From contig NW_022098001.1 in NCBI RefSeq assembly GCF_002288925.2, positions 13,581,260 through 13,645,259 on the forward strand: 64,000 nucleotides of DNA. The letters are read 5' to 3'. Position 1 is the stretch's first letter. Each line of letters starts with the position of its first letter. This DNA comes from Delphinapterus leucas (taxonomy: Eukaryota > Chordata > Mammalia > Artiodactyla > Monodontidae). The notes below the pieces were generated by a model, which made no database searches, was not told the origin of the DNA, and worked only from the letters and a program-made list of their open reading frames with translations. Shown here piece by piece: positions 23,656 to 34,780 of this stretch. Made by a program: the position numbers and the translations under genes.

Positions 23656-24071
23656 AAGAATACAGGCCTTGGGACTTCCCTGGTGGTCCAGTGGTAAAGA
23701 ATCCACCTTCCAATGCAGGGGACACGGGTTCGATCCCTGGTGGAGAACTAAGATCCCACATGCCTCAGGGCAACTAAGCCCACATGCCACAACTATTGAG
23801 CTCGCATGCCTCAACTACAGAGCCCGTGTGCCACAAATTACAGAGCCCGTGCGCAAAAACTAGAGAGAGAAAAACCCACACACCTCAGCTAGAGAGAAGC
23901 CCGGGGACCACAACTAGAGAGAAACTCGAGCAGACCACGCACTATAACTAAAAAGATCCCATGTGCCTCAACAAAGATCCCATATGCCGCAACTAAGACC
24001 TGATGCAGCCAAAAACATAAGGAAAATAAATAAATAAAATAAATATTTTTTTAAAAAAGAATACAGGCCTT
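23656..24071 (+). mobile_element. long CHR-1-like SINE with perfect 15-bp target duplication
   Basis: Begins 'gggacttccctggtggtcca' at 23671 and ends in an A-rich 'aaataaataaataaaat'-type tail at about 24056. The 3' part repeats short units such as 'aactaagatcccacatgcc' in variant form, which makes it about 386 bp long. Target duplication 'aagaatacaggcctt' at 23656-23670 and 24057-24071. The right copy overlaps the 5' end of the next L1. Confidence 0.93.
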
Positions 24072-24669
24072 ATTTACAATTATCAAGATATGGAAGCAAC
24101 CGAAGTGTCCATCAACAGATGAATGGATAAAGATATGAGATATATATATATATATATAAAGGAATATATATATATATAAAGGATATATATATATATAAAG
24201 GAATACTACTCAGCAATAAAAAAGAACAGAATTTGGCCATTTACAATAACATGGATGGACTTGTAGGGTATTATGCTAAGTGAAATAAGTCAGACAGAGA
24301 TAGACAAATACTGTATGATATCACTTATACATGGAATCTGAAAAATAAAACCAACTAGTGAATATAACAAAACAAGAAATAGACACGCAGATACAGAAAA
24401 CACACTAGTGATTACCAGTGGGGAGAGGGAAGGGAGGAGGGGCAAGATGGGGTAGGGGATTAAGAAGTACAAACTATTATGTATGAAATAAATAAGCTAC
24501 AAGAATATATTGCACAATACATAATATATAGCCAATATTTTATAACTATAAATGGAATATAACCTTTAAAAATTGTGAATCACTATGTTGTACATCTGTA
24601 ACTTATGTAATATTGTACATCAGCTATACTTACACAATTAAAAATGAAAAAATAAAAGAAGAATACAGG
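24057..24669 (+). mobile_element. 5'-truncated L1 sharing its target site with the SINE
   Basis: L1 3' end from about 24068 ('ccttatttacaattatcaag') through 'ggatggacttgtagggtatt' to 'cagctatacttacacaatta' and an A-rich tail. It is bracketed by 'aagaatacagg' at 24057-24067 and 24659-24669. Inside, a TA-rich array at about 24137-24205 contains three 'tatataaagga' units. Confidence 0.9.
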
Positions 24670-25264
24670 TGTTAGTAAACAATAACTGAAGTACCAGGCC
24701 TAGGGCAGTATGGTGTTAGGGTAAAATCATTTGCTTCAAGACACTTTGGAAGTTTAGTCCTAATAATCTCATATGCCAAATAGGTTTCAATTGCTTCACC
24801 TGTGAAATGAAAATAATGAATCTGATTATTTCTGAAGCAGTTTTGAGTTATAAATATCTTTGATTTTAGGATTAAGTTTTATATTTTCGTGAGAAAGCCA
24901 GTAAAACAGGTACAATAAATAGTATGTTCTCAATGTATGGAGACCTTCATAGTACTAATTCTCTGTGTCTGTTAAGGGAAGTTAGATAGTTTGGTATTTA
25001 AAACATAAAAAGTGGTTAAACAAAGGCTTTAGCTGTTTTTTTAACTCTTAGTTTTGGCATCACTTTGATTTTTTTCTCCGTATAATTTAAGTAATTTGCT
25101 CAAAAAACTACCCAATTGAACCAGAAGTATAAGCTCAGATGAAAGAACTATGTTATCTGATGTGTGGCCTCAGAAAGCAAAATCCCTTAGGCAAGATGGT
25201 CGTATGGATGCAGGGGGTCCTCCACGATTACCATAGATAGTACTGTTTGATACCCAGCAAAGAG
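24670..25264. other. unique sequence
   Basis: No gene or repeat recognised. Confidence 0.5.
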
Positions 25265-25470
25265 CAAATGTAGAGTCACACATTATCTTATTTGATTCTC
25301 ACCACAATCCTTTAGAGTAGAAATTCTTATTTTCATTTTAAGAATAAGAAAATAGAGATGTGGGGAGGTTAAGTGACTTGACTATGGATATGCAGCCAAT
25401 AAATGGTGGAACTGGGCTGTGAATCCAGGTCTAAGCCTGTGCTCTTAACCAATACTGTATGCTGCCTCCA
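25265..25470 (-). mobile_element. MIR SINE
   Basis: Reverse MIR: 'cacattatcttatttgattc', 'tcaccacaatcctttagagt', 'ggttaagtgacttgactatg', 'gtgaatccaggtctaagcct'. The tRNA-like part is present at the right end, so most of the element is kept. Confidence 0.85.
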
Positions 25471-25547
25471 TACTCTCTCACATGCTCCAGCTTAATGAAG
25501 AGTAAAGGAAAAGCCAAAGTAATGGGATCAAATTGTTCTATAAGGTC

Positions 25548-25909
25548 TGTTATGAACTGAATGTTTGTGCCCCCACCCCCAAATTCACATGTTGAAACCT
25601 AATCCCCAGTGTAATAGTATTAAGAGGGGGGGCTTTGGGGATGATTAGGTCATGAAGATGAAGTCTTTGTAAATAGGATTAGTGTCCTTATTAAAGAGAC
25701 CCCAGAGAGGTCCCTTACCCATTCCTCCATGTAAAGACACAATGAGAAGATGGTCATCTATGAACCAGGAAGTAGTCCCCCACCAGAGGCCAAATCTGCC
25801 AACACTTTGATCTTGGACTTCCAGACTTCAGAACCATGGGAAATAATGTATGTTTTTTAAGTCACCCAGTCCATATTATTTATTATAGTAGCCTGAACGG
25901 ACTAAGACA
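25548..25909 (+). mobile_element. MLT1A-like solo LTR (ERVL-MaLR)
   Basis: Starts 'tgttatgaactgaatgtttg' and ends 'cctgaacggactaagaca', with the usual MaLR words between: 'attcacatgttgaaacctaa', 'ggattagtgtccttattaaa', 'ttggacttccagacttcaga', 'ttttaagtcacccagtccat'. About 362 bp, close to full length. No internal region is attached. Confidence 0.85.
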
Positions 25910-26254
25910 AAATCCTTTAACTACTCGTAGGCATTACTGATATCTCTAAGTAACATATGTCTATGGGCAGTGGACCTAAGGGCTCACAAAACCACCCCAT
26001 CAATTGACCCTTCAGATTGAGGTCCATCATCACTTTGTGGAATATAACCAAGTCACCACAGCAGATAGAAATAGGGTTCTATTAAATTTTCTGTCCTGAA
26101 AGTGGCACAGATGACTTTCACTCACAACTCATTGATAAAATTTGATCATATGACCACTAACACCAGGGGCCAAGAATTCAATCTTATCATGGAAGAGAGG
26201 AAACCAGAAACATTTGAGAACTCATACTAATGGTTACCACAATAACTACAGCAC
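25910..26254. other. unique sequence
   Basis: No gene or repeat recognised. Confidence 0.5.
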
Positions 26255-26950
26255 CGAGTCATGTGAGCTGCAATCTAAGTGTGTAAAAGTGCTGTGGGAG
26301 CACAGAGAAGGAGGAGCAGAGAAGATTCCATACAAGAGGTAACAATTAGATTGGCCCTTAAAATACTGGAAGGATTCGCTTTTTAAAGAAAAGTGTATTC
26401 CAGGAGAGGGACGAGAACTACAAAACAGGCTCCTGGCGTGAAGGTCCCCTGCATGTTTAGGACAGCAAGGAAGTAGTTGGGGAAGATAGAGCAGCAATGC
26501 TTAATTTGTTTTATGCTTAGGAGTCTCCTGAGGAGCCTGGGGCCCCATCCTCAGATATACCAATTCTGCAGATTTTGAGCAGTACCTAGATACATCCATC
26601 CCTACCCTCTATATCTTTCTGTGATTCTAGGGAAGGAGGTCCAAGGACCACACCATGAGATATACTAAAATGAAAGTCCAAGGAGAAGGAACTAGTGAGG
26701 CTCTAGAAAGGAAGTGCTGGATCCAGAACCTGAAGGTCCCAGTTTTCCTAGCTAGAGAATTGTCCTCACACTTTCGGGAAGAGAAATAATTGGTACTTTT
26801 AACCAGTAGAGATTTTTAGAGCTGTTGGTGGCGGTATGAAGGACAGATTGGAATAAGAAGAGAATGAAATGAGAACAACTGCCTTTGGAGGCTACTGCAT
26901 TAATCTAGCATATAGTTAGTGAAAGCCTGAACTACAGATGCTAACCTGAA
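26255..26950 (-). mobile_element. decayed L2 segment, discontinuous
   Basis: Reverse L2 words are scattered through it: 'gtgctgtgggagcacagaga', 'gtattccaggagagggac', and later 'gaggctactgcattaatcta' with 'gtgaaagcctgaactacaga'. The middle (about 26500-26640) does not fit L2 and may hold another small insertion, perhaps MER5-like. Confidence 0.55.
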
Positions 26951-27242
26951 GCTTGGATATATGTTATTTTAAAAATCAGTAGCAACAGCAACAATTGTTT
27001 AGAACTTAGACTAACAAAAGATTTTTTCAGAGAGAAGTATTTTATCATTGACACTGTTAGGCTGCCAGTGCATAGAGATGATAAAAATCAGGCTGACTTT
27101 TAGTCAGTTTTATTATTATTGTAAATTCTCTCCAGATTATAAATGCCCTTATTGCCTCTACTTTCCAGTGGGACACGCCAATCACTCTACCTTTGGGATG
27201 CCTCTTGTGGACAACCAGATTGCAGTTCAAAAGGAGCTTTGA
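26951..27242. other. unique sequence
   Basis: No repeat or gene recognised. Frames of 64-72 codons on both strands over 27048-27275 overlap each other and carry no motif. Confidence 0.5.
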
Positions 27243-27885
27243 CAAATATATACATCCATGAAGCCACCACCACAATCAAAATATGAAACATATTCATCAT
27301 CAAATGGTTCTCTGTGCCCCTTCCCCAATCTCCACCCCTGGCCACTGATCAGTTTTCTATCACTATAGATTTGATTTGTCTTATCTCGAGTTTCATATAA
27401 ATGGAATCATACATATTCTTTTTTGTCTGGCTTCTTTCACTCAGCATACTGTTCTTGAGATTCATCCACATTGTTGCACAAATCAGTAGTTCATCCATTT
27501 TAATCCTGAGCAGTATTCCATTGTATAGATGTGCCACAGTTGTTTATCTTTCACCTGTTGATGAACATTTGAGTTGATTCTAGTTTAAGGCTACCGTAAA
27601 TAAAGCTAATTTGAACAAATTTTTGTGTAGACATGATTTTTACTTTTGGAGGGTAAAAACCTAGGGCTGCTAAAATTGATGTGTCATAAGCTAAGTGTAT
27701 GTTGAACTTTACAAGAACCTGCTAAACTGTTTTCCAAAGTGGTACCATTCTGTATTCCCATTAGCAATGTATAAAAGTTCTAGTTGCTTCACGTTTTAGT
27801 AGATACTTGGCATTGTTAGATTTTCTAATTTTAGCCATTCTAGTGGATGTAATGATACCTCATTATGGTTCCTTTCCTTTGGCTA
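27243..27885 (-). mobile_element. old L1M fragment (3' ORF2 and 3' UTR)
   Basis: Reverse L1: 'tttcatataaatggaatcat', 'gtctggcttctttcactcag', 'gcagtattccattgtataga', 'ccaaagtggtaccattctgt', 'gtggatgtaatgatacctca'. Many substitutions point to an old mammalian L1M rather than the cetartiodactyl L1s. Confidence 0.88.
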
Positions 27886-27898
27886 TAAATTTTTCATT

Positions 27899-27971
27899 AA
27901 ATTAGGGATTGTACTAGATCATCCTAATTCTTTTTAAATTAGGGACTTGTACTAAATCATCCTAATTCTTT
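27899..27971. repeat. two-copy tandem duplication of ~36 bp
   Basis: 27899-27935 and 27936-27971 are near copies: each starts 'aaattaggga', has 'ttgtacta', 'atcatcctaattctttt'. Three differences separate them. The duplication begins just beyond the L1M fragment. Confidence 0.85.
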
Positions 27972-28854
27972 TCTTGACACTCTCTATCCCAGATGTAGCT
28001 AAAGGAAGAATGCAGCTGTGAACCTTTATAAGGATAACATATCTCTTCAATAATAATAGGTAGACTTAGGTTTTAATGATGAAAGAAAAATAAAATTCTA
28101 TAAACTTCTTTTTGGTCAACCCAACATTTTACTTATACTTATCCAAAGAAAAGTGGATATTCCTGAAGTTCTGCAGGACTTTTTTTTCCTACCTCGTATA
28201 TATATGAGGTATATCTTATATAAATCATTTACTTTTCTCTATAGAGCTTATTTCTTTTCTGTATTCCACGTAAATTTCATTTTTTTTGTTTGAACTAAGA
28301 GTAATAGACTTAATTAAACTTAAAAGAAGTTTCAGAGAAAAATGAAGACACACACCACGCAATTATTTTAGATTACAAAGTGTTTTTTTAAGGAAGACCC
28401 CAAACCCAACTGCTCCAGAGTGAGGAAGAAAGCAGAGCTGAAGTGATACTGCTGTAAATCGGTTAAGAACATTTTACTTTACCTGGTAACTAATGTAACA
28501 CTTTCGAATTGTTGAAGAATCACATCCTCAGTTGAAGATGATGATTTGGTTCCTGTGGGAAAACACACCCATGCACACACAAACGCATGCTCAGTACACT
28601 CTCAGCTGATGTCAATAAGGTCTAGGTATGGGTTCACACAATTCTGCATTGAAACATCTGGTGAGAGGGGCAAAAATTATTGGCATTGATAATAAAACAA
28701 TAAGGATAAGCTAATTGGGATATTATTTAATAAGCAGTGTACATATGCAACAGCATCTTTCTTATTTTGCAGCATAAATGCAAGAACTCTTTCTATTCAC
28801 ATACACCTTTCCCCTACCTCTAAGCAGACATATATAATCTTAGAAATTTAAAAC
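27972..28854. other. unique sequence
   Basis: No gene recognised. A short palindrome 'acctcgtatatatatgaggt' lies at about 28191-28210. Confidence 0.5.
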
Positions 28855-28990
28855 TGATGGTTCAGCTATCTAGTCCAACAACCTCATTTTCCAAGCTGAA
28901 GAAATTGAGGTCCACACCAGTTAAGTGACCTGTCCCAAGTCCCTTCTGTAATTAGTGGCAGAGTTGGATCTAGAACCACTGACGGATATA
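28855..28990 (-). mobile_element. MIR-like fragment
   Basis: 'tctagtccaacaacctcatt', 'gctgaagaaattgaggtcca', 'gttaagtgacctgtcccaag', 'agtggcagagttggatctag' follow a reverse MIR-type element. Confidence 0.7.
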
Positions 28991-29052
28991 TCTCCACTGA
29001 TCAATCTACCATATCATCCTGTGTCCCATAACAGTTAAAAGATAGAATTGGA

Positions 29053-29487
29053 TTATTGACCATAGGTGCATGGGTTTATCTCTGGACTTTCTATCCTGTT
29101 CCATTGATCTATATTTCTGTTTTTGTGCCAGTACCATGCTGTTTTGATTACTGCAGCTTTGTAGTATAGTCTGAAGTCAGGGAGCCTGATTCCTCCAGCT
29201 CCGTTTTTCTTTCTCAAGATTCCTTTGGCTATTTGGGGTCTTTTGTGTTTCCATACAGATTGTAAAATTTTTTGTTCTAATTGTGTGGAAAATGACATTA
29301 ATAATTTGACAGGGATTGCATTGGATCTGTAGATTGATTTGGGTAGTATAGTCATTTTGATAACATTGATTCTTCCAATCCAAGAACATGGTATATCTCA
29401 CCATCTGTTTCTGTAAGCTTTGATTTCTTTCATCAGTTTCTTATAGTATTCTGAGTACAGGTCTTTTGTCTCCTTAGGTATATTTAT
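29053..29487 (-). pseudogene. L1 ORF2 fragment on the inverted arm
   Basis: Reverse-strand frames at 29355-29053 (100 codons) and 29404-29177 encode the ORF2p region after the reverse transcriptase: '[19 protein letters not shown]', then '[12 protein letters not shown]'. It has neither start nor end of the protein and is a retroposition by-product. Confidence 0.85.
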
Positions 29488-29560
29488 TCCTATGTATTTT
29501 ACTCTTTTTGATGTGATTGCAAATGGGATTGTTTCCTTAATTTCTCTTTCTGATCATTAT

Positions 29561-30700
29561 GACAAAGGAGGCAAGAATATACAGTGGAGAAAAGACAGTC
29601 TCTTCAATAATTGGTGCTGGGAAAACTGGACAGCTACGTGTAAAAGAATGAAATTAGAACACTCCCTAACACCATACATAAAAATAAACTCAAAGGGGAT
29701 TAAAGACCTAAATATAAGGTTGGATACTATAAAACTCTTAGAGGAAAACACAGGCAGAACACTCTCTGACATAAATCGCAGCAAGATCTTTTTTGACCCA
29801 TCTCCTAGAGTAATGAAAATAAAAACAAAAATTAACAAATGGGAACTAATTAAACTCAAAGCTTTTGCACAGCAAAGGAAACCATAAACAAAATGGAAAG
29901 ACAACCCTCAGAATGGGAGAAAATATTTGCAAATGAAGCGACCAACAAAGGATTAATCTCCAAAATATACAAACAGCTCATGCCACTCAATAACAAAAAC
30001 AGAAACAACCCAATCAAAAAGTGGATGGAAGACCTAGACATTTCTCCAAATAAGACATACAGATGGCCAGCAAACACATGAAAATATGCTCAACATCACT
30101 AATTATTAGAGAAATACAAATCAAAACTACAATGAGGGGCTTCCCTGGTGGCGCAGTGGTTGAGAGTCCACCTGCGGATGCGGGGAACACGGGTTTGTGC
30201 CCCGGTCTGGGAAGATCCCACATGCCGTGGAGCGGCTGGGCCCGTGAGCCATGGCCGCTGAGCCTGCGCGTCCGGAGCCTGTGCTCCGCAATGGGAGAGG
30301 CCACAACAGTGAGAGGCCCGTGTACCGCAAAAAAAAAAAAAAAAACTACAATGAGGTATCACCTCACACTGGTCAGAATGGCCATTATCAAAAAAATCTA
30401 CAAACAATAAATGCTGCAGAGGGTGTGGAGAAAAGGGAACCCTCCTACACTGTTGGTGGGAATGTAAATTGGTACAGCCACTACTATGGAGAGCAGTATG
30501 GAGGTTCCTTAAAGAACTAAAAAGAGAGCTACAATATGATCCAGCAATCCCACTCCTGGGCATATATCCAGAGAAAACCACAATTTAAAAAGATACATGC
30601 TCCCCAACATTCTTTGCAGCACTATTTACAACAGACAGGACATGGAAGCAACCTAAACGTCTACTGACAGGAATGAATAAAGAATATGTGGTACATCTAT
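29561..30700 (+). pseudogene. L1 ORF2 C-terminal fragment on the forward arm
   Basis: Forward frames at 29492-29887 (131 codons) and 29893-30081 read as ORF2p C-terminal sequence, for example '[19 protein letters not shown]' and later '[18 protein letters not shown]'. A stop at about 29885 splits them and a CHR SINE interrupts at 30138. After the SINE the DNA continues toward the cysteine-rich end ('ccagcaatcccactcctggg' near 30541). Not functional. The 160-codon and 115-codon frames that cross the SINE are chance frames. Confidence 0.85.
30123..30356 (+). mobile_element. CHR-2 SINE nested in the L1, perfect 15-bp target duplication
   Basis: Begins 'ggcttccctggtggcgcagt' at 30138 and ends with 'gtgtaccgc' plus an A-tail to about 30341. 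The duplication 'aaaactacaatgagg' at 30123-30137 and 30342-30356 restores the L1 sequence when one copy is removed. Intact, short and close to a CHR-2 consensus, so one of the younger insertions. Confidence 0.95.
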
Positions 30701-31185
30701 ACAGTGGAATATTACTCAGCCATTAAAAAAAGAACAAAATAATGCCATTTGCAGCAACATAGATGGACCTAGAGGTTTTCATATTGAGTGAAGTAAGTCA
30801 GACAGAGAAGGACAAATATCGTGTGATATCGCTTATATGTGGAATCTAAAAAAAAAAATGTACAAATGAACTTATTTACAAAACAGAAATAGATTTACAG
30901 ATGTAGAAAACAATCATGGTTACCAGGGGGAAAACAGGGAGAGGGATAAATTGGGAGATTGGGATCAACATATACACACTACTATATATAAAATAGATAA
31001 CTAATAAGCATCTACTGTATGGCAAAGGGAACTCTACTCAATACTCTGCATTGACCTATATGGGAAAAGAATCTAAAAATGAGTGGGTATATGTATAACT
31101 GATTCACTTTGCTGTACAGCAGAAACTAACACAATATTGTAAATCAACTATACTCCAATAAAAAATGCTTTTAAAAAAGGGAGCA

Positions 31186-32845
31186 TAAAGATAAAAAATT
31201 AGCATACATATTTGTAAAACATTTAAATAAATGTGATTTCCTAATGGCTTAGCAAAATGTAAGTAAAATTTCTTTTTAAAATAGAGCTAAAGTTACTTCC
31301 AGATGGCATCAATTTATTCCTTTCCCAGTTTCCATGATAGAAAAATGAGGAAGTCAGGGTGAAGAGCTCCCTTTTCTCAAAAAATTACTTGGAAAGGAAC
31401 TCTACACCATCTCCAAATTTCTAACACTCTTAGCTTAACAAGGAAATTAACTCTTCTTTGCAATCAACAATACAAAAAAGGTATGATGTTGTACTTTGCA
31501 TTCTGGGTAAACTCATGGGTCTTGCCCTCTTGCGTTCAAGAATATGTGAGGGTACAAACAGACCGAAGTCCTGCAAAACCCTAGACTGACAGATAAAGCA
31601 GATATCGGGAAAATCTTGTTTGGGAGGAATTCTCATGAATTTGTATGTCCTAGACTGCTCCCCCTTTACAGTTTTGGATCAAACAAATGATTCTGAATTA
31701 AATGATTTTCTCATGTCTCCTACCTGACATTCCACAGGGTCCAGGTCTCTTCACAATTTGGCTCAAATTTCCTGGAAATTCTGCCAAAATTCCATCTTAG
31801 TTAGTGAATCTTGGCAAAGGATTCTGCTGGCCGCTCCAAGCTACCCCCAGCCAGGAACATGCACTGCCTTCCCAATCTGGAGTATCTGGAGGGCCAGCCT
31901 TACTGTGTGTTTGTGTTGGTTATCCTCCCCAAGTCCAGGGTGATGTCTCCTTTCCTGAGTTCCAGGTCTACAATTCCCTAATGTTGATCACCACAACCCA
32001 GAAGGAAGATAAAAATCCCGGGGCCATACTAATGGTGAAAAGTTCCTCTGACATGGCCAGTTTAGTCTTGGTCTCCGTCCATTGCCAGACCCCCTGGATA
32101 GCACTCTTAACATGGTTCCACCATCCCTTGACATCCCTTCAGGATGTCCTAAACACCCTTTTAAATACTCTTCCCTTTACCATATGCCTCACAACACCAT
32201 GGGTTGAGGGAGTTATAGTGTATCACTCCTATTTTATCATTTGGGGATTCTTGTAATAAGTTAAAATAGGTTTCTCTATAGTATCTCTCCTTGCATGAAG
32301 AATTTCAATCAGGGAAGTTTCAAAACTTAAACCTAATTCTCTTTTAAAAATATAAGCTGCTATCTCCTCAAATTAATAATTACATTTAGAGCAATCTCAA
32401 TTGTAATTTTGTGATGGCATTAAATCCCAAAGTGTCTTTCTAAATGTAATGATTCTAAAATCCACAGTAAATTAAGCAAGTGAAAACACTCAATAAAATT
32501 TGGGGTGAGGAAAATACTGATATAACTTAAAAGCATAAAAAAGCTATAACAAGGAGAACATTTCTGTCTTAACATAGAACTCAGTAGATGGACTATGAAA
32601 TTTTTTAAAAATCCAAGAAAACATAATGTAATAAATATTAAGGGTTAAAACTCAAATTGGAATATTTGTTTATCCAAAGAAAAAGTTATCTCACAGCATA
32701 CACTAAAATACTTTATAGAGTTAATTTTTTAAAAAAACAATAAAAGGGATTTTTTTTTGCTTAACTCAGTCTTTATAAGCATAAATTATACTCAAAATAT
32801 TAAAAAGATGAGCTAGTTATGTATGACTTCAGGAGGGTGAGAATA
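31186..32845. other. unique sequence with an unexplained 150-codon frame
   Basis: No repeat recognised. An open frame at 31804-32256 (+, 150 codons) has no start context, domain, signal peptide or similarity I can name. The flanking sequence from 32260 is AT-rich. See the finding. Confidence 0.45.
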
Positions 32846-32849
32846 AATA

Positions 32850-33440
32850 AACTTATGGATGTCAAAATTACCACAAACAAAACATATTGACAAAAGACAA
32901 ACCAACCAAAAGACAGAAGTATCTATAGCACATATAATGGCAATGGATATATGTATGTATACATTATAGTTAATATGTAAATGGTTTTTATAAATCAAAC
33001 AGGAGAAAATGAACATAACAATCAAAAGCTGGTAAAGAATATCTATAGGAAATTCATAAGAAACCACATTAAATTGGTTCATAAACATACAAAATATGTA
33101 TAACCTAAGAATCAGTGGGTATAGTCTAAAAACCAGTATTTCAAAGAAAAATTAAAATAAGGTACCATTTTTCACCTACTAAATTTACAAATATTAAAGA
33201 AAGTACAATGTTGATGATGATGTAAAAATACTGTAAAAATACCATTCATTACTACTGATTGTTTAAATTGGTAATTTCTGAAAAGCAATCAGAAACATGT
33301 ATCAAGAGCCTTAGAAATGTCACATTTTTTGACCTAGATATTCAAATGTTGGACATTAGTCCTGGGACAATAAAAAAAATTATGCAGAGGTGTGGATACA
33401 AAGATGCTCATCATAATAGCATAATTTGTAGGAAAGGTTA
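32850..33440 (+). mobile_element. ancient L1 fragment (L1ME/HAL1-like)
   Basis: Strongly decayed but in L1 order: 'gaaattcataagaaaccaca', 'ataaggtaccatttttcacc', 'gacctagatattcaaatgtt', 'ggatacaaagatgctcatca', 'taatagcataatttgtagga'. The spelling fits the oldest mammalian L1 groups. Confidence 0.7.
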
Positions 33441-33947
33441 GTTTTTTTAATGGAAATATATAGGCAAGTCAGTGTCAGGACATAAAGTCAGTAGGTAAAG
33501 ACTCTTGCTCCTTACAACTATTTTCATCCACACATTTCCACAGGAATGCAGGGGCCAGAAATTCAAAGTTGTTAAAAAAAAATGTTATAAGGATGGCCCT
33601 GATTGAGGCTAGTTTATATGAAAGACCAATAAGGGATTAAAGTTTAAAGTCAATGAAAAAACCTTTACATTAAGATCATGTCAGTTCCAGATCTCTGAGA
33701 CTTCAACATGCCTGACTGGTTCCATAGAAACTGACTGTCTGGAAATATTGGTAGACATTCGCAACCAGGGAGACATTCTGGGCTCATAAAGAAGTGTGTA
33801 CCTGTAGTCTACTGAAATTAGGTTGATCATTCTCCCCATTCTGCCTGAGACAGTCCTGGTTTACTCTTATTGTCTGGGTATAAATGTTTAATTTGCTCTC
33901 AAAACCTCCCCATTATTTGGATGATAAATTATATGTCATCCTAATGA
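33441..33947. other. unique sequence
   Basis: No gene recognised. The part around 33830-33880 ('ctgcctgagacagtcctggt') resembles an interspersed repeat that I cannot name. Confidence 0.4.
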
Positions 33948-34293
33948 CCCATTTATTTTTATTTATTTATTTTTAATTACATGAATGAATCAACAGTTTA
34001 AATTTTATTTATTTAGTTTTGGCTGTGTTGGGTCTTCGTTTCTGCGCGAGGGCTTTCTCTAGTTGCGGCAAGCAGGGGCCACTCTTCATCACGGTGAGCG
34101 GGCCTCTCACTATTGCGGTCTCTCTTGTTGCGGGGCACAGGCTCCAGACGCGCAGCCTCAGTAGTTGTGGCTCACAGGCCCAGTTGCTCCGCGGCATGTG
34201 GGATCCTCCCAGACCAGGGCTCGAACCCGTGTCCCCTGCATTGGCAGGCAGACTCTCAACCACTGCGCCACCAGGGAAGCCCCCATTTATTTT
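33948..34293 (-). mobile_element. CHR-1-like SINE, 12-bp target duplication
   Basis: Reverse SINE at 33960-34281, starting with a variable AT-rich tail, then 'ttttggctgtgttgggtctt', 'gcggtctctcttgttgcggg' and the reverse tRNA part to 'gcgccaccagggaagc'. Target duplication 'cccatttatttt' at 33948-33959 and 34282-34293. Confidence 0.93.
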
Positions 34294-34359
34294 AAGTAAA
34301 TAAATTCCACTCATTTTAATTAAATGTTGTTTTGACGCAATGGAACTTATTGAAGAGCA

Positions 34360-34780
34360 TTAAATGAAATAGATCTCCTCGGGTAGGTTTATTCCTAGGC
34401 ATTTTATTCTTTTTGTTGAAATAGTAAATGGGAGTGTTTCCTTAATTTCTCTTTCAGATTTTTTGTTGTTAGTGTATAGGAATGCAAGAGAGTTCTGTGC
34501 ATTAATTTTGCATACTGCTACTTTATCAAATTCATTGATTTGCTCTAGTAGTTTTCTGGTAGCAACTTTAGGATTCTCTATGTATAGTATCATGTCACCT
34601 GCAAACAGTGACAGTTTTCTTCTTTTCCATTTGGCTTCCTTTTATTTCTTTTTCTTCTCTGATTGCTGTGGCTAAAACTTCCAAAACTATGTTGAATAAT
34701 AGTGGTGAGAGTGGGCACCCTTGTCTTGTTCCTGATCTTAGAGGAAATGGTTTCAGTTATTCACCATTGTGAATGATGTT
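34360..34780 (-). pseudogene. L1 ORF2 reverse-transcriptase fragment
   Basis: The reverse strand encodes the end of the reverse transcriptase palm: a 77-codon frame at 34593-34360 reads '[20 protein letters not shown]'. Just upstream the catalytic box reads FAGD instead of FADD (about 34600-34612), so the active site is lost as well as the rest of the protein. Confidence 0.82.

Larger units (their letters stand above)
29045..31185 (+). mobile_element. L1 with inverted 5' segment (twin priming), split by a CHR SINE
   Basis: The right part (about 29561-31183) is L1 ORF2 and 3' UTR in forward order, ending 'caactatactccaataaaaa'. The left part (about 29056-29555) is ORF2 in reverse, with words such as 'tttgtgccagtaccatgctg'. 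In L1 coordinates the inverted piece ends, within roughly 10-20 bases, where the forward piece begins, so the element is one copy with its 5' end flipped. A CHR SINE sits at 30138-30341. Possible short flanking 'aaagata' at about 29039 and 31188 is too short to be sure of as a target duplication. Confidence 0.9.

Noticed and set aside
23671..23760. tRNA-like box A/box B sequence in SINEs
   Set aside because: It belongs to the tRNA-Glu-derived head of the SINE and does not form a tRNA gene: no 3' acceptor half follows.
30099..30581. 160-codon reverse open frame, the longest in the window
   Set aside because: It runs through a CHR SINE read backwards and then L1 DNA; the same kind of frame appears over the other CHR SINEs (for example 36733-37050 and 34009-34314).
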